DNA from: Candidatus Dependentiae bacterium
GTDB lineage: Bacteria > Babelota > Babeliae > Babelales > UBA12411
NCBI GenBank assembly: GCA_003511165.1
Contig: DOJW01000004.1
Coordinates: 124,001-188,000, forward strand
Direction: 5' to 3'
DNA: 64,000 nt
This document shows positions 8,956 through 18,407 of this stretch, piece by piece (position 1 is the first letter of the stretch; every line of letters starts with the position of its first letter). Under the pieces are notes generated by a model. The model saw only the letters and a program-made list of their open reading frames with translations. It was not told the origin of the DNA and made no database searches. A program made the translations under genes and the position numbers.

Positions 8956-10938
8956 ATGAAGATAACCAAATCCTCTTTTTATCTTTCGATTTTATTTTTT
9001 ACAACGTTATTTATCTACTCTCTTTTGAATGCAGGCTCCATCGTGCGCAATCTTGGTGGGGACATTTTAGATTTAACATCCACTCAATCTATTTATATCC
9101 CAGCCGGTACCGATTATACAATAGCAAATGGACAAGTGAATAATGTTACTGCAAACAGCATCATAATGCATGACTCTACATCACAACTAATTTTGGAAAA
9201 TGCAAAACTTTATTTGGGAAGCGACTACACAATGACTCAAGGATCCATGATCGTCAAAGGAGATTGTGAAATTGCAAGTAATAATTATAAATTCACAACT
9301 CAAGGACATTATATTTTGATCGATGACAACGCAACGTTAAAATTTAACAACACAAATTTTGTCATGCAGCCGCCTCAAAAAAATATCAAACTTGTTACTT
9401 TTTCTAATTCTCTTTCTTCGCTTTATCTTCTAAATTCTACCCTCAAAGTTGACTATATCAATTATAATTCAACAACTTCTAGCGACAATGGACCGCTTTT
9501 TGTAGGTGGAAAATTAATCATAGATGGAAACTGTACGATAGATAATGCATCCACCAACACTATGAATGCACTGCAACTTGGAGTTAGCCTCTCCGCAGAA
9601 GATTGTGTTTTACAAATTAAAAACAATTCTAAATTAAATATTAATAATGCAGGATTAATAATTAATAATGGCGATCCTAATAGCCTCAATATTGCAACAG
9701 AAGCAACCATCAACGTAAATATTGATGCAAACTTTGAAATAATAAATAGCCTAGATCTAAATAATTATTTTTTAAATTTAGACTTAACAAGCACAAATTT
9801 TTTCAATGGTAAAACTTTATCATTATTCGATGGGAAAATAAGTAGTAAGCAATGGTTTGATGAATACAGTTATGCTTTAGATAATGCACTTACTTCTTCA
9901 AACGAATATTACGCTTTAGTAAGATACGCCGCCCCAGGATTTGGCGCAAACCCTAATACTGTAAGAATTTATAATAAAAATATGGATTATATTACATCCG
10001 GCACATATGGCGATGGTTACGTAACATCAATTGGTGCCGATTGGAGCCCTGATGGAAAGTATTTAGCGGTGTCGGGAGAAAATGCAGGATCCCCCAAAAA
10101 AAATGTCCGCATTTATACCTTTAACGGAACATTACTTTCTGAGTTATGCAGCGTAAGTACTGTTACAGATGCATCAAGTACGTCTCCTGAAAACAATTAC
10201 AATATCAGATGGAGTCCTGATGGTAGATATATTGCTACTGAATCAGGCGACCACCAATGGTTAAGATTTTATAGCTTTGATGGTGCAGAATTAAATCTCA
10301 TCACCAGCTTTGAAAACGATGCTTGGAATACTGCTACTGCTGCTTATTATAATACTCTAGACTGGACGCCCAATGGTAAATATTTAGCTTGGGCAAACGG
10401 TTTTGAAACCCCAGGCGTTTATCCATTAAAAATTTTATATTTTGATGGAACTACAGTAACACAAAGAACATCTACCTATGACTCAGTAGGAGCTAAATGT
10501 TATTCAGCTCAATGGAGCTCTACCGGTAAATATTTAACACGCGCAAGATTAGATTATTCCCAAGGACTAATTTATTATTTTGATGGTGAAAACTTATCTC
10601 TCGTAACCACATTTACAGAACAGTACGAAAGATATGACTGGTCATTTAAAACAAATCATATCTTTGCTTCATATGGCGGTAAACTAGATATTTTTAGATT
10701 CAATGGTGAAGCCCTAACTCCAATATCTTATAATGTTTTTGATACTACTGAAGGTTTATCTCGTTTTAAAATTAGCCATGATGATACATTTTTAGTAATT
10801 GGATTTTCAATTCTTGCACGCTATAAAGCTTTACTAAGCAGCACAGATATTGCTTCAAAATTATCTCTTCAAAATGCTAATCTCAATTTAAATTCCAATA
10901 ATACAACTCTTTACAACAAAACCTTAAGAACTTTATAA
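8956..10938 (+). CDS. Exported beta-propeller (WD40-like) protein, paralogue 2
   Basis: A 660-residue paralogue of the gene 10 bp upstream, with the same plan: signal peptide (about 1-26, different in sequence from copies 1 and 3), beta-rich N-terminal half, and propeller repeats starting at W363, W419, W470, W520 and W562. The tail is SLQNANLNLNS. From about residue 145 onward it is nearly identical to copy 3, but the first 60 residues are the most divergent of the three. The short spacing suggests one transcript. The function is unknown; tandem copies of exported repeat proteins often reflect host-facing variation, which is inference here. Confidence 0.85.
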   Translation: MKITKSSFYLSILFFTTLFIYSLLNAGSIVRNLGGDILDLTSTQSIYIPAGTDYTIANGQVNNVTANSIIMHDSTSQLILENAKLYLGSDYTMTQGSMIVKGDCEIASNNYKFTTQGHYILIDDNATLKFNNTNFVMQPPQKNIKLVTFSNSLSSLYLLNSTLKVDYINYNSTTSSDNGPLFVGGKLIIDGNCTIDNASTNTMNALQLGVSLSAEDCVLQIKNNSKLNINNAGLIINNGDPNSLNIATEATINVNIDANFEIINSLDLNNYFLNLDLTSTNFFNGKTLSLFDGKISSKQWFDEYSYALDNALTSSNEYYALVRYAAPGFGANPNTVRIYNKNMDYITSGTYGDGYVTSIGADWSPDGKYLAVSGENAGSPKKNVRIYTFNGTLLSELCSVSTVTDASSTSPENNYNIRWSPDGRYIATESGDHQWLRFYSFDGAELNLITSFENDAWNTATAAYYNTLDWTPNGKYLAWANGFETPGVYPLKILYFDGTTVTQRTSTYDSVGAKCYSAQWSSTGKYLTRARLDYSQGLIYYFDGENLSLVTTFTEQYERYDWSFKTNHIFASYGGKLDIFRFNGEALTPISYNVFDTTEGLSRFKISHDDTFLVIGFSILARYKALLSSTDIASKLSLQNANLNLNSNNTTLYNKTLRTL

Positions 10939-10951
10939 AAAGGAGCGTCTA

Positions 10952-12937
10952 ATGAAAAAATTTAAATTAAAAATTCACACCTCGCTTCTAATCATAACAA
11001 CGTTATTTATCGACTCATTTTTAAACGCAGGAACCATAGTTTACGACCTTGCAGGTAGAGTTTTAGACTTAACTCCTACCCAATCTATTTATATCCCCGA
11101 AGGTGACAGTTACACAATTAAAAATGGACAAGTAAATAATATACGAGCAAACAACATTATCATGCACCACTCTACGTCACAACTAATTTTGGAAAATGCA
11201 AAACTTTATTTGAGCAGCGACTACACAATGACACAAGGCTCAATGATCGTCAAAGGCAATAGCCTTATCGGAAGTAACAACAATAAATTCACAACGCAAG
11301 GACATTATATTTTGATCGATGACGGCGCTACTTTCAAATTTAACAATACTACTTTTGTCATGCAGCCACCGCAAAAAAATATCAAACTTGTTACTTTTTC
11401 TAATTCTCTTTCTTCGCTTTATCTTCTAAATTCTACCCTCAAAGTTGACTATATCAATTATAATTCAACAACTTCTAGCGACAATGGACCACTTTTTGTA
11501 GGTGGAAAATTAATCATAGATGGAAACTGTACGATAGATAATGCATCCACCAACACTATGAATGCACTGCAACTTGGAGTTAGCCTCTCCGCAGAAGATT
11601 GTGTTTTACAAATTAAAAACAATTCTAAATTAAATATTAATAATGCAGGATTAATAATTAATAATGGCGATCCTAATAGCCTTAATATTTCAACAGAAGC
11701 AACCATCAACGTAAATGCTAATGCAAACTTTGAAATAATAAATAGCCTAGATCTAAATAATTATTTTTTAAATTTAGACTTAACAAGCACAAATTTTTTC
11801 AATGGTAAAACTTTATCATTATTCAATGGGAAAATAAGTAGTAAACAATATTTTAGTGAATACAGTTATGCTTTAGATAATGCACTTACTTCTTCAAACG
11901 AATATTACGCTTTAGTAAAATACGCATCCGCTGACCATCCAGACGGAAACCCTAATACTGTAAGAATTTATAATAAAAATATGGATTATATTACATCCGG
12001 CACATATGGCGATGGTTACGTAACATCAATTGGCGCCGATTGGAGCCCTGATGGAAAGTATTTAGCGGTGTCGGGAGAAAATGCAGGATCTCCTAAAAAA
12101 AATGTCCGCATTTATACCTTTAACGGAACATTACTTTCTGAGTTATGCAGCGTAAGTACTGTTACAGATGCAACAAGCACCTCTCCTGAAAGCAATTACA
12201 ATATCAGATGGAGTCCTGATGGTAGATATATTGCTACTGAATCAGGCGACCACCAATGGTTAAGATTTTATAGCTTTGATGGTGCAGAATTAAATCTCAT
12301 CACTAGCTTTGAAAACGATGCTTGGAATACTACTAATCCTGCTTATTATAATACTCTAGACTGGACCCCTAATGGTAAATATTTAGCTTGGGCAAACGGT
12401 TTTGAAACCCCAGGCGTTTATCCATTAAAAATTTTATATTTTGATGGAACTACAGCGACACAAAGAACATCTACCTATGACTCAGTAGGAGCTAAATGTT
12501 ATTCAGCTCAATGGAGCTCTACCGGTAAATATTTAATACGCGCAAGATTAGATTATTCCCAAGGACTAATTTATTATTTTGATGGTGAAAGCTTATCTTT
12601 AGTAACTACATTTACAGAACAGTACGAAAGATATGACTGGTCATTTAAAACAAATTATATATTTGCTTCATATGGCGCAACTCTAAATATTTTTAGATTC
12701 AATGGTGAAACACTAACTCCAATATCTTATGATAATTTGGATGGTACTGAAGGTCTAGCTCATTTTAAAATTAGCCATGATGATACATTTTTAGTAACTG
12801 GATTTTCAATTTATGGACGTTACAAAGCTTTACTAAGCAGCACAGATATTGCTTCAAAATTATCTCTTCAAAATGCTACTCTCAATTTAAATTCCAATAA
12901 TACAACTCTTTACAACAAAATCCTTAAATCTTTATAA
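10952..12937 (+). CDS. Exported beta-propeller (WD40-like) protein, paralogue 3 (mosaic)
   Basis: A 661-residue third copy. Its first 70 residues, and the DNA around its start (TCTAATGAAAAAATTTAA), match copy 1. From about nucleotide 11384 on it is almost identical to copy 2 at a constant offset of 1996 bp, including synonymous positions. Propeller repeats begin near W364. Differences from copy 2 cluster near 11930-11950 (a three-residue replacement), 12330-12345 and the last 250 bp. An AAGGAG ribosome-binding site precedes the ATG, 13 bp after copy 2. The mosaic pattern points to recent duplication or gene conversion. Function unknown. Confidence 0.85.
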   Translation: MKKFKLKIHTSLLIITTLFIDSFLNAGTIVYDLAGRVLDLTPTQSIYIPEGDSYTIKNGQVNNIRANNIIMHHSTSQLILENAKLYLSSDYTMTQGSMIVKGNSLIGSNNNKFTTQGHYILIDDGATFKFNNTTFVMQPPQKNIKLVTFSNSLSSLYLLNSTLKVDYINYNSTTSSDNGPLFVGGKLIIDGNCTIDNASTNTMNALQLGVSLSAEDCVLQIKNNSKLNINNAGLIINNGDPNSLNISTEATINVNANANFEIINSLDLNNYFLNLDLTSTNFFNGKTLSLFNGKISSKQYFSEYSYALDNALTSSNEYYALVKYASADHPDGNPNTVRIYNKNMDYITSGTYGDGYVTSIGADWSPDGKYLAVSGENAGSPKKNVRIYTFNGTLLSELCSVSTVTDATSTSPESNYNIRWSPDGRYIATESGDHQWLRFYSFDGAELNLITSFENDAWNTTNPAYYNTLDWTPNGKYLAWANGFETPGVYPLKILYFDGTTATQRTSTYDSVGAKCYSAQWSSTGKYLIRARLDYSQGLIYYFDGESLSLVTTFTEQYERYDWSFKTNYIFASYGATLNIFRFNGETLTPISYDNLDGTEGLAHFKISHDDTFLVTGFSIYGRYKALLSSTDIASKLSLQNATLNLNSNNTTLYNKILKSL

Positions 12938-12963
12938 GGAGGAACTTCTAATGAAAAAATTTA
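12935..12963 (+). pseudogene. Relic start of a fourth propeller paralogue
   Basis: After the third propeller gene, the sequence AAGGAGGAACTTCTA followed by ATGAAAAAATTT repeats the ribosome-binding site and start region of copies 1 and 3, then diverges at once. The open frame stops after 20 codons (TAA at 13011-13013). The same bases on the other strand encode the last residues and stop codon of uvrC. This marks the right edge of the tandem array. Confidence 0.55.
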
Positions 12964-14633
12964 TAAACAACTTCGGCCCTAGATTTTCCAATGCAATCAG
13001 TAAGTTGCTCTAAATTTGTTTTCTGCACGGCTTCTACAGAGCCAAAACACTGCAAAAGTTTAAATTTTGTACTTTCACCAATTCCAACAATATCATCAAG
13101 AGCTGAATGTTTATAAGATTTTTTGAAAACTTTGCGACTTTGTGCAATCACAAAGTTATGAACAGAATCACGAATTTTGATAAGAAGTTTTGCACCATCT
13201 TTTTTGAGATTGAGACGTAAACTTTTACCATCGGGAAATATGATTGTTTCTTCTTTTTTTGCAAGACCAATAACTGGGCAGTTGAGTTTTAGTTCCTTCA
13301 ATGCTTTCTGTGCAAAATCAACTTGTATACTTCCTCCATCGATTAAAAGTAAATCAGGAAGTGAATATTTTGCGTAACGTCGCTTTACAACCTCATGAAT
13401 GCTTCGAAAATCATCCTGACCGAAATCGCCTTTGATATTAAAATATTGATATTGTGATTTGTTGGGCTGCGTACCTTTGAACTGCACACAACCGCCAACT
13501 ATCACATCTTCACCAAAGTTTGAAATATCAAAACAGTCTATAATGTGTGGAATGGTAGCAAGTGCAAGCATCTCTTTAATTTCGATTGAACAATTATCTT
13601 GGCAATTTATTTGTGTGTATGCATTTTTCTTCGCAAGAGTTATGAGCTCCAGTTTTCTACCATATTTTGCATTGCTAATAGTTACTTTTTTGTTCCAAAT
13701 TTCTTGTAAATAATTTTCGATGGCACTATCAAATTCACCATCAATTATAATTTCATCTGGAGCAGGGTAGCGGGTATAATAAATTTTTAAAAATTCGCTC
13801 AAAATGTCGTCGCTTGTAAGAAAGGTAAAATTATTTTTTTCTAGCAAAACACCATTTTTTGTACTCAAGACAGAAATGTATGATTTATTATTTATTGTAG
13901 CGATACCGATTGCGTCGGTGTCACTGCGATGGATCAAGTCGACACATTGTTTTTGCAATAAACGATGCAATAAATTTATTTTATTTCTAAACTCTAAAGC
14001 TTTTTCAAATTCTAAATTTTTTGAATGCGTTTCCATTCTTTCTTGATATTCACTCAAAAGTGATTCATCTCCATGACGGATAAAATGAATCACATCATCA
14101 ATTATTTTTTTATAATCTTCTTTTGAAATTTTTCCGACACAAGGTGCGCTACAGATACCAAGATCTTTATAAAGGCATGATTTTTTGGGCATGATAAATC
14201 CACAACTTCGTATCTTAAAATAATCTCGCAATATTTTGGTAAATCCTCTGATTGAAGATGTATAAGGTCCGAAAAAAATATCCTTTTTGTTTGTTTTGCG
14301 CGCGACCAAAACCTGTGGAAAATCTTCTTTAGTAATTTTGATATAAAAATATTTGGCAGCATCTTTTAGTTGAATATTATATTTTGGTCTATGTTTTTTG
14401 ATTAATTGATTCTCAAGCAAAAGAGCTTCGAGTTCATTATTGGTAATTATGTAATCTGTAGATTTGATATTAGAAACCAAAATTGTTGTTTTTGGATCAA
14501 GTCGGCTTTCATTGAAATAACTTGCAATTCTCTTACGCAGATTTTTGGCCTTACCGACATAAATAATATCTCCTTGTACATCTTTGTGAATGTACACACC
14601 TGGAGATGATGGAAAATCTTTTACATTTTTCAT
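12948..14633 (-). CDS. uvrC: Excinuclease ABC subunit C
   Basis: Makes both incisions in nucleotide excision repair. The 561-residue product has an N-terminal GIY-YIG nuclease domain (about 9-90: PGVYIHKD, IIYVGKAKNLRKRI), a Cys cluster (CLYKDLGICSAPCVG), a UVR UvrB-binding motif (about 195-230, NLEFEKALEFRNKI) and the RNase H-like nuclease half (CFDISNFGED, LLIDGG). It ends with helix-hairpin-helix repeats (about 505-561, DIVGIGESTKFKLL). Its ATG overlaps the uvrB stop by 4 bp, so the two are translationally coupled. The last residues (FFH-stop) overlap the relic propeller start. Confidence 0.97.
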   Translation of the reverse strand: MKNVKDFPSSPGVYIHKDVQGDIIYVGKAKNLRKRIASYFNESRLDPKTTILVSNIKSTDYIITNNELEALLLENQLIKKHRPKYNIQLKDAAKYFYIKITKEDFPQVLVARKTNKKDIFFGPYTSSIRGFTKILRDYFKIRSCGFIMPKKSCLYKDLGICSAPCVGKISKEDYKKIIDDVIHFIRHGDESLLSEYQERMETHSKNLEFEKALEFRNKINLLHRLLQKQCVDLIHRSDTDAIGIATINNKSYISVLSTKNGVLLEKNNFTFLTSDDILSEFLKIYYTRYPAPDEIIIDGEFDSAIENYLQEIWNKKVTISNAKYGRKLELITLAKKNAYTQINCQDNCSIEIKEMLALATIPHIIDCFDISNFGEDVIVGGCVQFKGTQPNKSQYQYFNIKGDFGQDDFRSIHEVVKRRYAKYSLPDLLLIDGGSIQVDFAQKALKELKLNCPVIGLAKKEETIIFPDGKSLRLNLKKDGAKLLIKIRDSVHNFVIAQSRKVFKKSYKHSALDDIVGIGESTKFKLLQCFGSVEAVQKTNLEQLTDCIGKSRAEVVYKFFH

Positions 14634-16561
14634 TTATCTACATTCTGCTTTTTTAAAACAGTTATTTGTTCACGAATTTCTATAGCTTTTTCAAATTCCA
14701 AATTCTCTGCAGCTTTATACATTTCGCCTTCAAGCTCCGCAATATATCTTGCAACATCACCTTTTGCCAAATGTTTAACAGTTTTGATTTTGATTTCGCT
14801 TTCTGGAATAGCTTTATAAATTGTTTTTGGAGTAATTCCATTTTCTTTGTTAAAAGCTTCCTGCATTTCTCTTCGCTTTGTTGTAATATCATATGCTTTT
14901 CGGATCGAGTCTGTGATATTATCTGCATACAAAATTACTTTACCTTCCGCGTTTCTTGCAGCACGCCCGATAGTTTGTATCAAGCTTTTCTCATCGCGCA
15001 AAAATCCTGCTTTATCCGCATCCAAAACCCCAACAAGTGCAACTTCCGGAATATCAAGACCTTCACGTAGTAAATTAATTCCAACCAAAACATCAAAAGC
15101 TCCGATACGAAGTTGTCTTATAATTTCCGTTCGCTGTATCGAATCTATTTCGCTGTGCAGATATCGCACTTTGACGCCAGCTTTGCTCAAATATTCTGTC
15201 AAATCTTCTGCCATCTGCTTTGTCAGAGTTGTTACTAAAATACGATGATTGTTTTTAACATATTTTTGAACTTCATTTATCAAATCATCAACTTGATTTT
15301 TGACCGGTCTTATTTCCAAAATAGGATCGAGCAACCCTGTAGGGCGAATAAATTGCTGAACAATTTGTCCAGCATGTTGCAACTCATATTCAGCAGGAGT
15401 TGCAGAAATGCAAACCACATGATTGAAATATTTTTCGAACTCTTCAAATTTCAAAGGGCGATTGCCATAAGCGCTTGGAAGCCTAAAACCATTTTCTACC
15501 AAATTTTTTTTGCGTGATCTATCACCAAAATACATAGCGTGTGATTGTGAAAGAGTTTGGTGACTTTCATCGATAACAAGCAAAAAATCTTTTGGGAAAA
15601 AATCGAGCAAACAAAATGGTGGGTCTTCAATTTTTCGATTTTCAAAGTGAGAAGAGTAGTTTTCAATTCCGTTGCAATATCCGGTTTCAACTATCATCTC
15701 CATGTCATAATTTGTTCGCTGAATTAATCTCTTGCCTTCCAGCTCGGGCAAAAGTGGAGCCGCAACTTTCAACTCTTTTTTGATAGACTTTAACGCTCCT
15801 TCAATTCGATCTTCGGGAACAATATAATGTCTCGCTGGGAATATCATTATTTTTTCTAAAGCGCCAATCGGACTACCACTGACTGCATCTATTTCCACAA
15901 TTCGAACTATTTTATTTCCAACAAAATTAAAACGTACAATGTTTTTTTCGTAACCCAAAATTAAATCCACAGTGTTGCCTTTGACGCGGAAGCGTCCACT
16001 CTCAAGTGCAATATCATTTCGGTCATACTGCAAGGCTACCAATTTTCTAAAAAACTCCATACGATCAATTGTTTGTCCGACCTTAATTTCAAAAGCGATA
16101 GCTTTCCAATCCGAAGGACTTCCTATGCCATAAAGACAGGAAATGCTGCTAACAATAATCACATCATTTCGAGTCATGAGAGATGCTGTAGCTTTGAGTC
16201 GCATAAGTTCGATCTGCTTATTTACTCTAGAATCTTTTTCGATATAAGTGTTTGTCGCAGGGATAAAAGATTCAGGCTGGTAGTAATCGAAATATGAAAC
16301 AAAATATTCAACACGATTTTTTGGAAAAAGTTCTTTGAGTTCGCTGTAAAGTTGAAAAGCTAAAGTTTTATTGTGAACTAAAACCAAAGTTGGTTTATTT
16401 ATCTGAGCTACGACATTAGCAATCGTAAATGTTTTACCACTTCCGGTGATACCATGCAAAACTTGAAGTGGATATTTTTCATATCCATCAGCTAATTTTT
16501 CAATAGCTTTTGGCTGATCGCCTGCAGGTTTAAAATTGCTAACTAACTCAAATTTATTCAT
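14630..16561 (-). CDS. uvrB: Excinuclease ABC subunit B
   Basis: DNA-damage-verifying helicase-like subunit that receives DNA from UvrA and recruits UvrC. The 643-residue product has Walker A GITGSGKT (37-44), the beta-hairpin region (FVSYFDYYQPESFIP), an IDESHQT DEAD-type box and helicase motif VI (QTIGRAARNAEGKVILYAD). A C-terminal UVR motif lies at about 603-637 (ENLEFEKAIEIREQI). The length is normal. It starts 18 bp after an unrelated exported-protein gene and overlaps uvrC by 4 bp. The order uvrA, exported protein, uvrB, uvrC suggests a single transcript. Confidence 0.98.
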   Translation of the reverse strand: MNKFELVSNFKPAGDQPKAIEKLADGYEKYPLQVLHGITGSGKTFTIANVVAQINKPTLVLVHNKTLAFQLYSELKELFPKNRVEYFVSYFDYYQPESFIPATNTYIEKDSRVNKQIELMRLKATASLMTRNDVIIVSSISCLYGIGSPSDWKAIAFEIKVGQTIDRMEFFRKLVALQYDRNDIALESGRFRVKGNTVDLILGYEKNIVRFNFVGNKIVRIVEIDAVSGSPIGALEKIMIFPARHYIVPEDRIEGALKSIKKELKVAAPLLPELEGKRLIQRTNYDMEMIVETGYCNGIENYSSHFENRKIEDPPFCLLDFFPKDFLLVIDESHQTLSQSHAMYFGDRSRKKNLVENGFRLPSAYGNRPLKFEEFEKYFNHVVCISATPAEYELQHAGQIVQQFIRPTGLLDPILEIRPVKNQVDDLINEVQKYVKNNHRILVTTLTKQMAEDLTEYLSKAGVKVRYLHSEIDSIQRTEIIRQLRIGAFDVLVGINLLREGLDIPEVALVGVLDADKAGFLRDEKSLIQTIGRAARNAEGKVILYADNITDSIRKAYDITTKRREMQEAFNKENGITPKTIYKAIPESEIKIKTVKHLAKGDVARYIAELEGEMYKAAENLEFEKAIEIREQITVLKKQNVDK

Positions 16562-16579
16562 AAATATTTTTCTCTATTT

Positions 16580-18382
16580 TTAATTTTGACTTTTTGCCGC
16601 AATAACAGGATTCAACGTTCTTATAGCTTCTGAATAAATATCATAAAGTGAAATCCCTGAGGAACTTGAAGCTCCACCATCTATTTTTTTTTGAGCATTT
16701 CTTAAATCTGTTAAACAATCTTTTATTGCATTTAACAAAATTATACTTTCAGGACTTTCAAAATTTAAACTTCTGATTGGTTTAAAACATCTATGGAAAC
16801 AAACATTAATAGTTGGATCTATTAAATATTCAAATATTCCCAAAACTTGTTCATGCGAAGGAAGAGTAATGATTCCCAAAATAGAAATTCTTAAAACGTC
16901 TCGACTTATTTCATTTAGAACTTGCTCCCAAGATTTTTCGCAAACTCCATAATTTTCGATATTTATATCAACTTGGTCTGAAAATGCATGCAATAAATCC
17001 GCTCGCTCAACCATTTGATCATCAATCCTAATACAAGGAACTCTACATCCATACATATCTATTTGCGCTAAAGTAGCAGAACGATCTGCTCTATACTCTT
17101 CAATTTGAGAAGAGTTCATAACTGTAGAGCTAGATGTCCTTGATAAAATTGGAATTGGTAAAAATCTTTTTTCTTGAGGGAAGTATTTTCTTAAGTCAAA
17201 CAAAGTTATTGAGTATTCACAATCACAAAATCTATCCGTAAAAGATATTGGATTATGTTCTCTTTCAATCATTTTTGGATCAAAAATTTTAAGAAATTTA
17301 GATTGTTCTACATTCGCTTCTTGTTGTGCAGAGAATATTCCACTGATTTTTGCAAGTCTAAAAGCTGAATCTAGCTCTTCTCTTTTTTCCTTTTCTAACA
17401 CTTTTGGATCTGTAGGAACAAATTTTATATCTTTAACTTTTTCTGCCTGTTTTCTTCTTACAACCTGCTCTAAAATAATTTCGCTGCGAAGTCGCATTAA
17501 TTTTTCTATAGGAGAAAAACTTTCCTCACGCGAAAGTTTTTTAATCGAGAAAATTTTATAAAATTCTAAATATGAGTTATCTTCTTCCTCAATTTGTTTT
17601 AAACTCCACTCCCGCAACAAAAGAAAAGCTCTTTTAAAAAGACTAAAAGTTCCATCCGCGGTCATTTCGGTAACGACTGTTCTATTTTTTTCGACCAATT
17701 TCCTTTGCAATCGAGCTCTAGCAGATACTGCAGCCACCGCGCCATGTTTATCTGAGCTCGCTTTTAATAACATTCCAGCTAAGGATTCTTCCATCTGCAT
17801 TTTTGCTTCATTTTCTGAAAATTCTTTTTCCGCTCTTTTGCAATGTTCTTTGTAAGTATCAATTGGAGAATCCACCCCCAAAAAACCTTTATAAATTACC
17901 TCACAAGCATCTGAAAGAGTTTCATCTGCATCAGGGTTTTCTTGCTTCCTTTTTCTAAAAAAGAGCTCATAATCTCTCTGAGTTTTTTCTAAATTAGGCT
18001 GAAGCCTAAACCAATCTTCTCGAACGCTATAATCTGTAAGAATTTTTTGCTTACCTTCTAAATATTTATATAAAGGCAGGAGCATAATGTTCCAAATTTT
18101 GCATATCTTTTTCAATTCTGCATCACAATGCATCTGTTCTGTAACAAAACTTAAATCAGCTTTAAATTCTGTATCGTCAAATTCTCCATCTTTATTTGTA
18201 AAATGTTCAAGACCAACATAGCAACCTTTAAAAACTTTTTCATGTAACGCTTTTACATGCTGCAATGTTTGCTTCATGCTTTCTAACTGTTCATATGAAA
18301 ATTCATCAAACTTACCACCCGCTGATAAAAAACTTGTTATAAGTAAAAGACACAAAAATATTTTTTTTAATATATTTTTCAT
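16580..18382 (-). CDS. Exported protein of unknown function inside the uvr cluster
   Basis: A 600-residue protein with a clear signal peptide (MKNILKKIFLCLLLITSFLSAG), probably cut after SAG. The rest is mostly charged and helical, with many Lys/Glu-rich segments (about 130-350). It carries five or more cysteines in the second half (for example FCDCEY, CFHRCF) and a short Ser-rich stretch (GGASSSSG) near the C-terminus, similar to the Ser tracts of the RING protein at 27 kb. I recognise no domain. Gaps of only 25 bp from uvrA and 18 bp to uvrB place it in the repair operon, but an exported protein cannot act in excision repair. Its position may be incidental. Confidence 0.8.
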   Translation of the reverse strand: MKNILKKIFLCLLLITSFLSAGGKFDEFSYEQLESMKQTLQHVKALHEKVFKGCYVGLEHFTNKDGEFDDTEFKADLSFVTEQMHCDAELKKICKIWNIMLLPLYKYLEGKQKILTDYSVREDWFRLQPNLEKTQRDYELFFRKRKQENPDADETLSDACEVIYKGFLGVDSPIDTYKEHCKRAEKEFSENEAKMQMEESLAGMLLKASSDKHGAVAAVSARARLQRKLVEKNRTVVTEMTADGTFSLFKRAFLLLREWSLKQIEEEDNSYLEFYKIFSIKKLSREESFSPIEKLMRLRSEIILEQVVRRKQAEKVKDIKFVPTDPKVLEKEKREELDSAFRLAKISGIFSAQQEANVEQSKFLKIFDPKMIEREHNPISFTDRFCDCEYSITLFDLRKYFPQEKRFLPIPILSRTSSSTVMNSSQIEEYRADRSATLAQIDMYGCRVPCIRIDDQMVERADLLHAFSDQVDINIENYGVCEKSWEQVLNEISRDVLRISILGIITLPSHEQVLGIFEYLIDPTINVCFHRCFKPIRSLNFESPESIILLNAIKDCLTDLRNAQKKIDGGASSSSGISLYDIYSEAIRTLNPVIAAKSQN

Positions 18383-18407
18383 AATTTAAATGACCTCCAT
18401 AATCCAC

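Noticed and set aside
7021..12937. Insertion sequences or transposase causing the triplication
   Set aside because: No transposase frame or terminal inverted repeats are seen around the array; tandem recombination explains it.
14666..15070. 134-codon + strand frame opposite uvrB
   Set aside because: It is an antisense shadow of uvrB with no ribosome-binding site and no domain; the same holds for the 133-codon frame next to it and the 180-codon frame opposite uvrA at 19375-19917.
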